Below are positions 10,145 to 18,763 of a DNA stretch of 64,000 bases, in pieces. Under the pieces are notes generated by a model, which made no database searches, had not been told where the DNA came from, and saw only the letters and a program-made list of their open reading frames with translations. How positions within the stretch are numbered: the first letter of the stretch is position 1; the number at the start of each line of letters is the position of its first letter. A program made the translations under genes and the position numbers. Source of the stretch: an uncultured Scytonema sp. (lineage in GTDB: Bacteria > Cyanobacteriota > Cyanobacteriia > Cyanobacteriales > Nostocaceae); NCBI GenBank assembly GCA_937873135.1, contig CALMVQ010000154.1:51725-115724 (forward strand), given 5' to 3'.

Positions 10145-10348
10145 GTGAGACAGGGCTGGCGTGGAAATAAACGTGATTTTGGCTGTATTCTGCATCTTGA
10201 GATCAAGCGTGGGAAAATCTGGATTCAGCATGATGGCACCGAAGAAGGAATTGCCAATCGCTTGGTTGAAATGGGAGTGCCCAAGCAGGACATCATTCTG
10301 GCGTTCCATGAACCATTAGTGCGCTCCAGTACTGAGTTTGGCACGTAA
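10145..10348 (+). pseudogene. 5'-truncated XisI-like fragment (fdxN element excision controlling factor family)
   Basis: 67 codons matching my recollection of the C-terminal half of XisI: GWxxxxRxxGCxLHLEIKxGKIWIQHDGTEEGIA, then LVEMGVPKQDIILAFHEP. A full XisI is ~110 aa; the N-terminal ~45 residues are missing and nothing like them is visible upstream in any frame. XisH, the usual neighbour, is also absent. In Anabaena, XisH and XisI support XisF-mediated excision of the fdxN element, but the family is also widespread as small paired genes of unclear role. This is a relic. Confidence 0.75.
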
Positions 10349-10679
10349 AAAACACTCTCCCATTTACATGCAAGATTCTTTTCATGACGCTTTAAGTGTT
10401 TGATGTTGGGAGAACCCAGACATGCAACTTCTCTTATGTATGGTCGGTTGATTTCCGCCACTGTGTACTAGCGCCATCTTACGGTTTCTTTCAGCAAAAT
10501 GAAGAGCGGAAGATTCATTTACCGTAATTTTGCTGAAGGCATTCGCCTGCAATTTTGTATAAATTGCAATTAGTAATATGTCCGGCTTTTGAGCGAAAAG
10601 CTCTGATAAGCCACCATTTATTGTATCAATAAGTATTTTATTAACAAAATAATTTATACAGATAGTGGTGTAACTAGCA
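10349..10679. other. Gene-free spacer upstream of the Hsp70 cluster
   Basis: 331 bp between the XisI relic and hsp70. Minus-strand ORFs (10225-10461, 10382-10774) run through it but overlap the XisI relic or the hsp70 start and resemble no family. The promoter of the chaperone cluster should lie here, in the AT-rich 60 bp before 10680. Confidence 0.4.
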
Positions 10680-12893
10680 ATGGGCAAGGCAATCGGAATC
10701 GATTTGGGGACAACAAACTCCGTTGCAGCTTTTAAATTGGCAAATGTGGAGGTGGTGACAGCTGAAGACAACATGCCGACCGAACGGAAGCTGATGCGAT
10801 CAATAGTCGCTTACGAACAAGGTCGGCTAGCGGTAGGAGAAAAAGCTTACAACCAATTACGGGCTGATCCGGAAAACACGATTGTTTCCATTAAGCGTTT
10901 GATGGGACGGGGTTTTGGGGAAAAAGCAGTACAAAAGCAAAAGTCACAATTTGGGTATAAAATTACTCCACCAACCCAAGGAACAGACAACAGCATTGCC
11001 GTATGGTTGGGAAATAAAGAATACCAACCAGAAGATATTTCTGCTGAGATTCTCAAAAAAATCGTCAAAAATGCCCAAGCTTATTATCAGAAAATCAATA
11101 AAACAGCAGAAAAGATTAACCAAGCGGTCATTACAATCCCCGCTTACTTCAACGACAAACAACGCCACGCTACACGTACAGCCGCACTTAAAGCCGGACT
11201 AATGCCGTTAGAACTGCTACCGGAACCTACAGCCGCCGCTATATCCTACGGTTTTTCGCCAACCGATGACGATTTTCAAACAATTTTAGTTTTTGACTTT
11301 GGCGGTGGGACTTTTGATGCTTCGGTGATTCAAGCAGCTGGTACTTCATTTATCGAATTGGGAAAAGCTGGAGATTTGTGGCTGGGAGGAGATGACATCG
11401 ACTCGCGCATGATTGAATTTGTTAAAGACCAAGTTGTAAAACAAGAACAATTAGCTGATATTGACGGCTTGATTGCCAAAATGCCTCACTATCAACGGGT
11501 ACGATTTCAGGCTGACCTGAAATCGTCAGTAGAACGCGCCAAAATTACTTTGAGTAGTGCTAGGGTAGCTCGTATTGATACGACAACACCGTTGTTTGAT
11601 GAGTTAGGAATCGCCATCCCCATTGAGGTAGAAATCACTCGCGACCAGTTTGAAGACATGATTGAGGATTTAGTAGAACGTTCGATCCTGATTTGTCATC
11701 AAGCAGTAAATGACGCTGCAACTGATTTAGATGCAGTAGATGTTGTGCTGTTAGTGGGTGGGTCTTCTCAAATTCCTTTTGTGCAGCATAAAGTTAGAGA
11801 GGCGTTTGGCATTGATAAAGTTGTAGTGCATCCCCGTCCAATGTATGCTGTGGCGGAGGGCGCTGCAGTTGTCGCCGCGAAACAGGTAGACAAAGCGCTT
11901 ACTGTGTCTCGTGATTATTTTATTCAGCTTGTGGAAGGTAAGTATAAAGTCATCAGTCGCGGTGATATTCTGCCTGTAACGACTGCCCACACTTTTAAGA
12001 CTGCGGCTGATGGACAACGGCTGATTCACTTTCAGTTTTTTAGCCCCGATCAAGTCAGGAAAGAGTTGGATGGAGTGGATGAGGATGAGAGTATTGGGGA
12101 TATTTGGTTAGGTTTAGACCAATGGTACCCACGCGGAACAGAAGTTTTAGTTAATTTGGAGTTGGATGAGAAAAACAGTGATTTGGGAATAACCGCAATT
12201 TTGAAAAACAACCTCTCGCTAAGAGTCAGTTGTACTTTTTCACGGGGGCGATCTGACGAGACAATTTATCGGGAATTAGAAACTGCGATCGCACAACTAA
12301 ACGACCAGCCTTTGACACCATTGGGAGTTGAAGAAGCACTACGCTTAGCAGTTCCAGTTGTGCAGTTAGCGAACGAGATTATCGATCCAAACACAGGAGA
12401 AGAACGCATCGACTTACACGTTCGCGCTCATGTCAGTCTACAGAGGTTTCAGATCTCTATGTCAAAGGAACGCCTGGAAGCTGAGAGTTTCATTCAACAA
12501 TGTGAGCAGATCGTGAAGCTCTGTAGGTCAATGATTCCCCAATTGCAGCAGGAACAATTGCAACGGATCTGTCACGAGTTGCAAGATGCGATTCATACCA
12601 ATGACATATCCAAAATGGAGTTCAAGACTAAAGAAGCTGAAGACCAATTAGACTTCCTACCTGAAGAAGTAAAACTGATTCAAGCCTGTCTGATCGCAAT
12701 TTACCAAGCGAATGCAGTTGCACCCACCCAAGCAAGTGCTATGTCTGACAAACTTTTTCGGATGGTGAGAGCTATGGAAAGCGGTGATCTAGGCGAAGGG
12801 AGTCGTCTTTGGAGTGAATTAGAACCCAACATCAGCTGTTGGCTCGAGCAAAAATTACCTAACAATAGCATTGTCACGGGGCTGACACGATGA
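10680..12893 (+). CDS. Long Hsp70/DnaK paralogue heading a chaperone cluster
   Basis: 737 aa, about 100 longer than housekeeping DnaK. The actin-like ATPase domain is intact: phosphate-1 IGIDLGTTNSVAA at the N-terminus, phosphate-2 VFDFGGGTFDASVI near 205, adenosine motif VLLVGGSSQIPFVQ near 360. The rest is a divergent substrate-binding domain and a helical C-terminus that lacks the EEVD-like or acidic tail. The start ATG at 10680 gives the canonical first strand. It overlaps the next ORF by 4 nt (ATGA at 12890) and is followed by TPR-like, J-like and GrpE-like genes, so it is the motor of a dedicated chaperone system. Clients are unknown. Confidence 0.9.
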   Translation: MGKAIGIDLGTTNSVAAFKLANVEVVTAEDNMPTERKLMRSIVAYEQGRLAVGEKAYNQLRADPENTIVSIKRLMGRGFGEKAVQKQKSQFGYKITPPTQGTDNSIAVWLGNKEYQPEDISAEILKKIVKNAQAYYQKINKTAEKINQAVITIPAYFNDKQRHATRTAALKAGLMPLELLPEPTAAAISYGFSPTDDDFQTILVFDFGGGTFDASVIQAAGTSFIELGKAGDLWLGGDDIDSRMIEFVKDQVVKQEQLADIDGLIAKMPHYQRVRFQADLKSSVERAKITLSSARVARIDTTTPLFDELGIAIPIEVEITRDQFEDMIEDLVERSILICHQAVNDAATDLDAVDVVLLVGGSSQIPFVQHKVREAFGIDKVVVHPRPMYAVAEGAAVVAAKQVDKALTVSRDYFIQLVEGKYKVISRGDILPVTTAHTFKTAADGQRLIHFQFFSPDQVRKELDGVDEDESIGDIWLGLDQWYPRGTEVLVNLELDEKNSDLGITAILKNNLSLRVSCTFSRGRSDETIYRELETAIAQLNDQPLTPLGVEEALRLAVPVVQLANEIIDPNTGEERIDLHVRAHVSLQRFQISMSKERLEAESFIQQCEQIVKLCRSMIPQLQQEQLQRICHELQDAIHTNDISKMEFKTKEAEDQLDFLPEEVKLIQACLIAIYQANAVAPTQASAMSDKLFRMVRAMESGDLGEGSRLWSELEPNISCWLEQKLPNNSIVTGLTR

Positions 12894-13420
12894 CAACTAA
12901 GCTTAACTGTAGTGTCTGTGGATATACGGATATTGAATGTAGTAATTGCCCAAACTGTGCTACAGACTTATCTCTCCTGCGGATGCTGCAACAACTTCCA
13001 CAGGTCATGTCGTGTCCGGGTGAAGACTTATGCCTAACACAGACAACTCGGGGTGCTGACGAAGACGCGGAGATACGAAGAGGTTTTTACGATCAGCAGT
13101 TAGGACATGTATTGGAGGCACAAGGAGTCATCAGTGGGTATAACAGCACAATTAAAGACTATCTTTTCCAAGATTTGGTGGGAGCGGTGTTTAACCGTTT
13201 TGCTCAAGGCAGAATTGCTGTATGGCTGGGAGTTATCCTATTTATCTTAACTGTAGGCGTTGGCTTGGGAGTCGTGGGCTGTTTTTTATATTCCAATCCC
13301 CCTGAAACTTCTGCTCTTGTTGGACTTAGCAACTCTCCTCAAGACCACGGTTGGAAACCTTCAAAGCCACACTGGCTCCTCAGAACTCAGAACTCAGCAC
13401 TCAGCACTCAGGACTTTTGA
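12890..13420 (+). CDS. Zinc-ribbon protein with one transmembrane segment (Hsp70 cluster)
   Basis: 176 aa of unknown family. The N-terminus has five Cys in CSVCGYTDIECSNCPNCA, a zinc-ribbon pattern. A soluble middle follows and then one strong membrane helix (about 107-131, RIAVWLGVILFILTVGVGLG). It is translationally coupled to hsp70 by ATGA overlap and ends 13 bp before the next gene, so it is the likely membrane anchor of the system. The last ~12 residues (RTQNSALSTQDF) are encoded by the same ctcagcact heptamer repeat seen at 2365-2640. The native C-terminus has therefore probably been replaced or extended by repeat DNA. Confidence 0.75.
   Translation: MTTKLNCSVCGYTDIECSNCPNCATDLSLLRMLQQLPQVMSCPGEDLCLTQTTRGADEDAEIRRGFYDQQLGHVLEAQGVISGYNSTIKDYLFQDLVGAVFNRFAQGRIAVWLGVILFILTVGVGLGVVGCFLYSNPPETSALVGLSNSPQDHGWKPSKPHWLLRTQNSALSTQDF
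13379..13414. repeat. Heptamer repeat ctcagna x5 at a gene 3' end
   Basis: Tandem ctcagaa/ctcagca/ctcagga units, the same family as the arms of the 138-bp repeat. They lie in the last codons of the zinc-ribbon gene and only 20 bp before the next start. Confidence 0.85.
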
Positions 13421-13433
13421 AGGGGGGTTTGTT

Positions 13434-15923
13434 GTGGAAGTTTTTGATGTTTTTGGCAAAGTAGTAGATTGGACTCTTAAGACTAAAGAAGCCTTTGATC
13501 AGGCTGCTAGTGTCAAACATGAGTTTCAGAAAGCTACGCAACAAGCTCAAATGAAACGCTTCCGGGAGGCGGTTAAAATTGCTGAAGAAATACTTGCTCC
13601 TTGGGCTGGAAAGATTTCTTTGAGTCAGCAGTGGGTTAAACAGGTGTTCCTCGGCGATTTCTTAGAGCAAGTGAAGGTAACGTTATGCGAGTGGCGTCAA
13701 ATTATTAATGAAGCTGATACTCTAGTTCATCATGCTGACTCCTTACTGGAAACCGATGCAGCTAACCCTCTGCAAACACAAGTCTTGATAGAAGCGCTGG
13801 CTTTATTCCAAAAGAGCAATAGCCTGATGTGCGATCACTACTTTATCCAGTCGGTGCGCAAATGTGAATTAGAAATCCTGAAACGACAAAAATTTCAGGC
13901 TTTGGTGGGTATTGCAGAGAAATACGCTCAATCACTATGGTTTCAAGCTGCTGTCAAAAAATATCTTGAGGCACAAGAACTTTACCAAACAATGACAGTC
14001 CAAAGGGCACTGGAATTTTTGGCATCTCAGGTTAAACGCGAAGAAGCTTACGAAGCTATTTTAAAAAAAGTGACTGCTGCCTCTCTTCAAGGCAGATTGG
14101 GGAGTGCAAGTGCGCTTTTGAAATCTGCAGTAACTGACTTTCCGCGATCTGACGGACTGGAATTACTAAAACAACTCCAACGCACGGTTAAAGGGAAAAT
14201 ACAGTTTCTTCTCGGATTAACTGCCGAGAAAGCAGGGAATCTCCAAGAGGCTGCCTCCTTATATAAAGTCGCTCAAGCGATCTTACCAGACCCTACTGAG
14301 TGTAAAATCCGGTTGGGGCTTGTAGCATTGAAAACTCAGGATTGGGCAATAGCACTATCTCACTTAGAGGGCATTTGTGGAGAACAGGCGGCTTACTTAC
14401 GGGGATTTACTTACGCGCAACAAAGAAATTTACAACAAGCTTACCTTGAGTGGCAATCTGTATCTCACCCAGACATGGAATTGAATCGGCTTATCCTCAA
14501 GACAATGAGCCAACAGCAACGCCTCAGGCTGCTTCAAAATATCGAACAGTGCGTACAGTCTGGCAATTTCCAAGCAGCACAAGTAGCAAGTCTACAATTT
14601 TTGCAAAAATTCGGCTCTGATAAATTAGTTGAAGATAATCTCAAGGAACATATTCAACCTCGTTTAGACGCAGCTGTTTGGCAAAATACGGATTGGGAAA
14701 TCATTGTCGCTCAAGTCGAAGAAATTTGGATTTCTCAACCCGATCTGATTACCTTACATAATTGGGCAGTCGCAACTTACTATCATGCTTTGGAGACGCA
14801 CTCTGGAGCATCTATACAGAATTTTATTATTGCTTTATCCACAGCTTTGGCAAATTTAACTCACGCTCCGGCTTTGCAAAATATTCCTTGGTTGGGCACT
14901 CAACCTGTTGACTTAGAATCAATTTGTTTGGGATTAAAACGACGGATTGAAGAAGCAATAGAGCGTTGCAAAGATAGAGATATTAACGAATATTTGCAGT
15001 TACGCGATATCCAACGTTTAGAATACCTATCTTTACACTTGATGAAGACACAGCCAAATCGGGATATCAAAATCAACAATATCCGCTTACCACCTGGTTG
15101 TTATAACAAATACTTTAACCGATGGCAAGAGAATTTAGTAGATGTAATGGAGCAAAATCAAAACATTTTGCGAGCACTTTATACTCCTTGGGGTTTAGCT
15201 ATTGCTGCTTGTTTAGAAGGAGATAAGCAGAGAGCAATTCAACTGAAGCCAATAGTTAAACCTCAGACTTCTATAGAATTTTTTGCCGAGCAGCTGGTTG
15301 CTTATCATGAGGGTTGCTATCAACTTGTACAGCAAAAGTGGCGAGAGGCAATGATACCACTAAAACAAGCTTCTACAGAAATTAAAGCTTCTGTTATTTG
15401 GCAACAGGAAATAGACAGACTCTGTTCTATACAACGTCAAGAAATATCACAATTGAAAGAACATTTAGAGTTTGCCCAGTTTTGGTATAATCTTTTGGGA
15501 AGTCAATCTGCTAGAAGTTATCTCGCTGAGTACAAAGCTGAACAACTGTGGATGAACTTAGCAAATCAACATATTTCACCGCTCAAGGCATTGCAAGAAC
15601 TTCAAAATATCAAACAAATAGATGAGTTGAATCCAGTTGTACTTGATTTTATTGAAAAAGTGGGATTTTTTCAAGAAATTGAAATAATCGAAATGCTTTT
15701 AGAAGAGAATAAGTTTGAAGAAGCTATTTCGCTCGCTAAGAAGTCAAATCATAAACGAGTAAAGTTCAAAGTTGCCGAATTTTTTGTGCAAAGATTAAGT
15801 AATACTGTTGAAAGAAGATTAGGAGATTTACAAATGATTCATAAACTGGGACGCTTTGCCTACGAAATATGTCCACACGAACCGGCATTTCAAGAAGTCT
15901 ATCGTAGTTTGAAATTACGCTAA
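13434..15923 (+). CDS. Large helical-repeat (TPR-like) protein of the Hsp70 cluster
   Basis: 829 aa from GTG 13434, which has a strong ribosome site (agggggg) 6 nt upstream. The ORF-track start at 13260 would overlap the previous gene by 160 bp and add residues from its frame and the repeat, so it is rejected. The protein is almost wholly alpha-helical and rich in Gln/Leu/Ala. TPR-like stretches are visible (about 180-370: YAQSLWFQAAVKKYLEAQ; LLGLTAEKAGNLQEAASLYK). No catalytic motif or signal peptide is seen. It is likely a scaffold or client-binding partner of the Hsp70, inferred from context only. Confidence 0.75.
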   Translation: MEVFDVFGKVVDWTLKTKEAFDQAASVKHEFQKATQQAQMKRFREAVKIAEEILAPWAGKISLSQQWVKQVFLGDFLEQVKVTLCEWRQIINEADTLVHHADSLLETDAANPLQTQVLIEALALFQKSNSLMCDHYFIQSVRKCELEILKRQKFQALVGIAEKYAQSLWFQAAVKKYLEAQELYQTMTVQRALEFLASQVKREEAYEAILKKVTAASLQGRLGSASALLKSAVTDFPRSDGLELLKQLQRTVKGKIQFLLGLTAEKAGNLQEAASLYKVAQAILPDPTECKIRLGLVALKTQDWAIALSHLEGICGEQAAYLRGFTYAQQRNLQQAYLEWQSVSHPDMELNRLILKTMSQQQRLRLLQNIEQCVQSGNFQAAQVASLQFLQKFGSDKLVEDNLKEHIQPRLDAAVWQNTDWEIIVAQVEEIWISQPDLITLHNWAVATYYHALETHSGASIQNFIIALSTALANLTHAPALQNIPWLGTQPVDLESICLGLKRRIEEAIERCKDRDINEYLQLRDIQRLEYLSLHLMKTQPNRDIKINNIRLPPGCYNKYFNRWQENLVDVMEQNQNILRALYTPWGLAIAACLEGDKQRAIQLKPIVKPQTSIEFFAEQLVAYHEGCYQLVQQKWREAMIPLKQASTEIKASVIWQQEIDRLCSIQRQEISQLKEHLEFAQFWYNLLGSQSARSYLAEYKAEQLWMNLANQHISPLKALQELQNIKQIDELNPVVLDFIEKVGFFQEIEIIEMLLEENKFEEAISLAKKSNHKRVKFKVAEFFVQRLSNTVERRLGDLQMIHKLGRFAYEICPHEPAFQEVYRSLKLR

Positions 15924-16248
15924 AATTTTTTATTTTTTCTATAAAATAAATTTTTAAGCCATAAAAGTCTTTATATCTAGAGTGGTAAAAAATCAAAAAT
16001 GTAGGAATACTCTGCGGATTTTTGAGAAAATTTACCTGCACGTTATTCTTCTGTAGCAGTCATAAATCATTTGTGAGAAATCAAATAAGCTAAAATGCCT
16101 ATTAATATGTACTTTTTGTCTACATATTTTCTCACGCTTTAATTATAATTTCTACAGAAACTTGTTCTAATACTGTATCAGTACCTACCGAAAAAAATAA
16201 GCTCAAGAATCAAATCCAACTACTATATAAAATCCCATCCAAAATCGA
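15924..16248. other. AT-rich spacer inside the chaperone cluster
   Basis: 325 bp without a gene, between the TPR-like gene and the J-like gene. It is very AT-rich with no clear terminator hairpin. It may hold a second promoter for the J-like/GrpE-like pair. Confidence 0.35.
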
Positions 16249-16863
16249 ATGATTAATAATCCATACGAAATTCTGGGTGTATCTCAAGCCGCATCAAAAG
16301 CTGAAATCAGCAAAGCCGTAGCAATGGCAATGAAACGCAAGCAATATTCTGTACATCAGATTGCTAAAGCACAAAAAATGTTGATGAATCCGGAGGAACG
16401 GATTATAGCTGATTATCTGTGCCCAATTTTACCGACGATCAAACACTTTAAATACAGCGATTTATCGGCTTTGCATGAACCCATGCCAACATTAATCTTA
16501 TTATCAGAATTTGATGGCTTAGAGCAAGCGATCGCCCAAGCAAAACTTGAAGAACTCCTAGAATTTGAACCTTTACCTATGCCTTTATCAAAATTATTTA
16601 CCGAAGGCAGGATAGCTTGCAAACAGGGATATTATCCCAAAGCTATAAAATATCTGGAAGATTATTGTCGAAGTTGTACTGACCACAACAGCAAAGATCG
16701 CATTCAAGCACAAATTTGGCTTATTAAAGCATATCATATGCTTGGACAATCACAACGGGCGATCGCGTTGTGTCAGCTTTTGACATCCAATGCCAATCCC
16801 CAAGTGCAAGCTTGGGCAAATAAAATCCTACCGTTTGTATCTAAAGAGAATTCCCGTGTCTGA
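16249..16863 (+). CDS. Degenerate J-domain protein lacking HPD (Hsp70 cluster)
   Basis: 204 aa. The start NPYEILGVSQAASKAEISKAV is the helix I-II signature of a J domain, and KAQKMLMNPEERIIADY matches helix III-IV. The loop that should carry HPD reads RKQYSV, so the residues needed to trigger Hsp70 ATPase are missing. The C-terminal ~100 residues are helical with a TPR-like pair (YYPKAIKYLEDYCRSC; MLGQSQRAIALCQLL). It overlaps the GrpE-like gene by 8 nt. It probably acts as a J-like adaptor or regulator, comparable in principle to Pam16-type J-like proteins; this is inference. Confidence 0.75.
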   Translation: MINNPYEILGVSQAASKAEISKAVAMAMKRKQYSVHQIAKAQKMLMNPEERIIADYLCPILPTIKHFKYSDLSALHEPMPTLILLSEFDGLEQAIAQAKLEELLEFEPLPMPLSKLFTEGRIACKQGYYPKAIKYLEDYCRSCTDHNSKDRIQAQIWLIKAYHMLGQSQRAIALCQLLTSNANPQVQAWANKILPFVSKENSRV

Positions 16864-17350
16864 CACATCCCAAACTTATATTCTCACTGCCGAGTTGCGC
16901 GATTTACTCTCTCAACAAATCGGCAGCTTCCAAAAAGAAATTGTTTCACTCCAACAGTCTTTGCGCGAACAAGAAACCCAAGCCACCGCCACCTTAGAAG
17001 ATTTATTCTTGGAACTGTTAGAAGTTGGGGATGCACTATTCGCTTTAATAACTTACCTTGAAGACAACCCCAACCCCAGTCCAGAATTTCTCCAACGCTT
17101 TCCCAGATTTGTCGGAGTCATTCAGCGAAAATTACTAAGTTTGTTAGAAAAGCGCCAAGTCTTCGCTATTAAACTGGAGGGAACCCAGCCAGATTTCAAT
17201 TTGTGCCGCGTCGTTGATCGTGAAGTCAGAACTGACTTAGTAGATCAAACAATCACTAAAATTGTGCGTCACGGCTTTTATTGGGGTAAGAAAATACTTA
17301 GACCTACTGAAGTTATCATATCTAGCACTCGACCACATGAAGAAGAATAA
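16856..17350 (+). CDS. GrpE-like nucleotide exchange factor (Hsp70 cluster)
   Basis: 164 aa from GTG 16856 (VSDTSQTYIL...). The upstream 16790 start lies wholly inside the previous gene and is rejected. An N-terminal coiled coil (about 12-45, rich in Gln/Leu/Glu) leads into LEDLFLELLEVGDALF, the GrpE dimerisation-helix pattern. A C-terminal part resembling the GrpE beta-wing follows (about 95-155, FNLCRVVDREVRTD; KIVRHGFYW). It is shorter than housekeeping GrpE (~200-240 aa). Placement in the Hsp70 cluster supports a cognate exchange factor. Confidence 0.75.
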   Translation: MSDTSQTYILTAELRDLLSQQIGSFQKEIVSLQQSLREQETQATATLEDLFLELLEVGDALFALITYLEDNPNPSPEFLQRFPRFVGVIQRKLLSLLEKRQVFAIKLEGTQPDFNLCRVVDREVRTDLVDQTITKIVRHGFYWGKKILRPTEVIISSTRPHEEE

Positions 17351-17386
17351 AAATCAAGGTGGAGAAAGCTTTCGTACTATATTTTT

Positions 17387-17480
17387 CTTATGTACACGGG
17401 TTTGTACATAAGATGTGCCACTTGACATGGGCTAAGTTTTCAACCTGGCATTTTCTTATGTATACAGGTTTGTACATAAG
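17387..17480. repeat. Pair of near-identical hairpins cttatgtaca...tgtacataag, 68 bp apart
   Basis: 17387-17412 is a perfect 10-bp stem with a 6-nt loop (cgggtt). 17455-17480 repeats it with one arm change (cttatgtata) and loop caggtt. They lie between the GrpE-like gene and the convergent HAD gene. The arm difference is a single substitution. Confidence 0.85.
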
Positions 17481-17490
17481 AAATCTACGG

Positions 17491-17527
17491 CACTTCCTTT
17501 ATAGGAAGTTTTGAAGTAGTTTTTTTT
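17491..17527 (+). terminator. Probable terminator hairpin between convergent genes
   Basis: The stem acttcct / aggaagt with a 4-nt loop is followed by tttt and, 9 nt later, a longer T-run. It sits at the 3' ends of the GrpE-like (+) and HAD (-) genes. Confidence 0.55.
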
Positions 17528-18203
17528 AAACCGCATCCACCAAATCTTCATTTTCCAGTGAATTCAGAAATGTCCACAGTTGGAGATCGGTAAAATCTGG
17601 AATGACCATAAATGCACCAGTTGCTGTCAAAATTTGTGGATCGTGGGTGGAAGCAATGCCAACTGTGCGAATACCTGCACCTACGGCAGAACGAATGCCA
17701 GAGGGTGAATCTTCAAGAGCGATCGCCTGTTCTGCTGTCAGTGCCAATCTATGTAAAGCCGCTTCGTAAGGTGCAGGATCTGGTTTACCTGCAATGCAAT
17801 CCTCTGCTAAAATAATTGTATCAAAAACTTCTTTTATTCCCAGTACTTCTAGCATGAAGTGGGCATTTAATTTTGGCGCATTTGTGACTAAAGCACGTTT
17901 GAGGTGGTGTGTTTCCGTCCATGCCAATAGTTCTGAGAATCCACTCAAAGGTTTGAGATTTGGAGCTTTTTGACGAAACCGAGCCTCTTTCTCATCGGCA
18001 AATTGTGCCCCTGCTTCTGGTGATAGCTGTGGTAAGATATCCTTGACAATTTCCGGATTCAGCCTTCCGCTAATCCGAGATTTGTAGAATACTTCGTCTA
18101 TTTCTATACCATAACCTAAAAGCATTTCCTGCCAAGCTATGTAGTGTGTAGGGTCAGTGTTAACAATAGTTCCATCTAGGTCAAAAAGAATTGCGGCTAG
18201 CAT
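17526..18203 (-). CDS. HAD-superfamily hydrolase (beta-phosphoglucomutase-like)
   Basis: 225 aa of HAD subfamily IA. Motif I FDLDGTIVNTDP holds the nucleophile Asp (about 8) and acid/base Asp (about 10). The helical cap covers ~15-80. Motif II is VTNAP (about 110), the Lys motif is GKPDPAPY (about 145), and motif III is ALEDSPSGIRSAVGAG. This is the layout of sugar-phosphate phosphatases and beta-phosphoglucomutases; the substrate cannot be read from sequence. It is a single gene, convergent with the chaperone cluster. Confidence 0.9.
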   Translation of the reverse strand: MLAAILFDLDGTIVNTDPTHYIAWQEMLLGYGIEIDEVFYKSRISGRLNPEIVKDILPQLSPEAGAQFADEKEARFRQKAPNLKPLSGFSELLAWTETHHLKRALVTNAPKLNAHFMLEVLGIKEVFDTIILAEDCIAGKPDPAPYEAALHRLALTAEQAIALEDSPSGIRSAVGAGIRTVGIASTHDPQILTATGAFMVIPDFTDLQLWTFLNSLENEDLVDAV

Positions 18204-18651
18204 GGCATATAAAGTATTGTAAAGTTTATTTACATAGTTTACATCGTTTCTTCTCTTTAAAGGTTATGTCTGCGTTAACAAAGGAGAATTGGTGTAACGG
18301 ATACAAACGGATTTGATATAATACAAAGGCTGATTGATGTCGGCTATCCAAGATCACCATGTAGCAAGTTGTTCCTCAAATTGTTGGTGGATGTTCACTC
18401 ATGCTCACCCACATTCCACGCAAACGAGTTAACTGCGGACGGTTTATTTTTAAAGCAGAAATTGTTGCTCTACTAACAGGCGTAAGTCCTGAAATTTCTG
18501 TACTCTCATTGCTCCAAGCAAAATGATCTGCCCAAAATTGGAGATGAGGGTGAAACAAAGCAACTTCCTGTTGAGTAATTAAGTCAAGTGCGGTTTGACG
18601 TGATGACTTATATCGATTGCAAGATGGACAAGCCAAGCAGGGATTGTCAAA

Positions 18652-18659
18652 CATAGTTT
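18652..18659. repeat. Target site duplication, left copy (catagttt)
   Basis: Identical to 21024-21031 on the other side of the ISL3 element. Confidence 0.9.
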
Positions 18660-18763
18660 GGTTCTTGGCAGAATTTGGTGATCAACACGGGAACTCGTTT
18701 TAAGGCAGAGGGCAGAGGGCAGAGGGCAGAAGGAAGGAGAAGGAAGAAAGAAGAACGATAATT

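Noticed and set aside
10225-10774. Two minus-strand ORFs (78 and 130 aa) before hsp70
   Set aside because: They overlap the XisI relic and the hsp70 start respectively and match no family; hsp70 coding is clear.
13260-13433. Upstream extension of the TPR-like gene to 13260
   Set aside because: It would overlap the zinc-ribbon gene by 160 bp and pass through the heptamer repeat; GTG 13434 has a strong ribosome site.
16790-16855. Upstream extension of the GrpE-like gene
   Set aside because: Residues MPIPKCKLGQIKSY... are the J-like gene read in another frame; GTG 16856 fits a coupled start.
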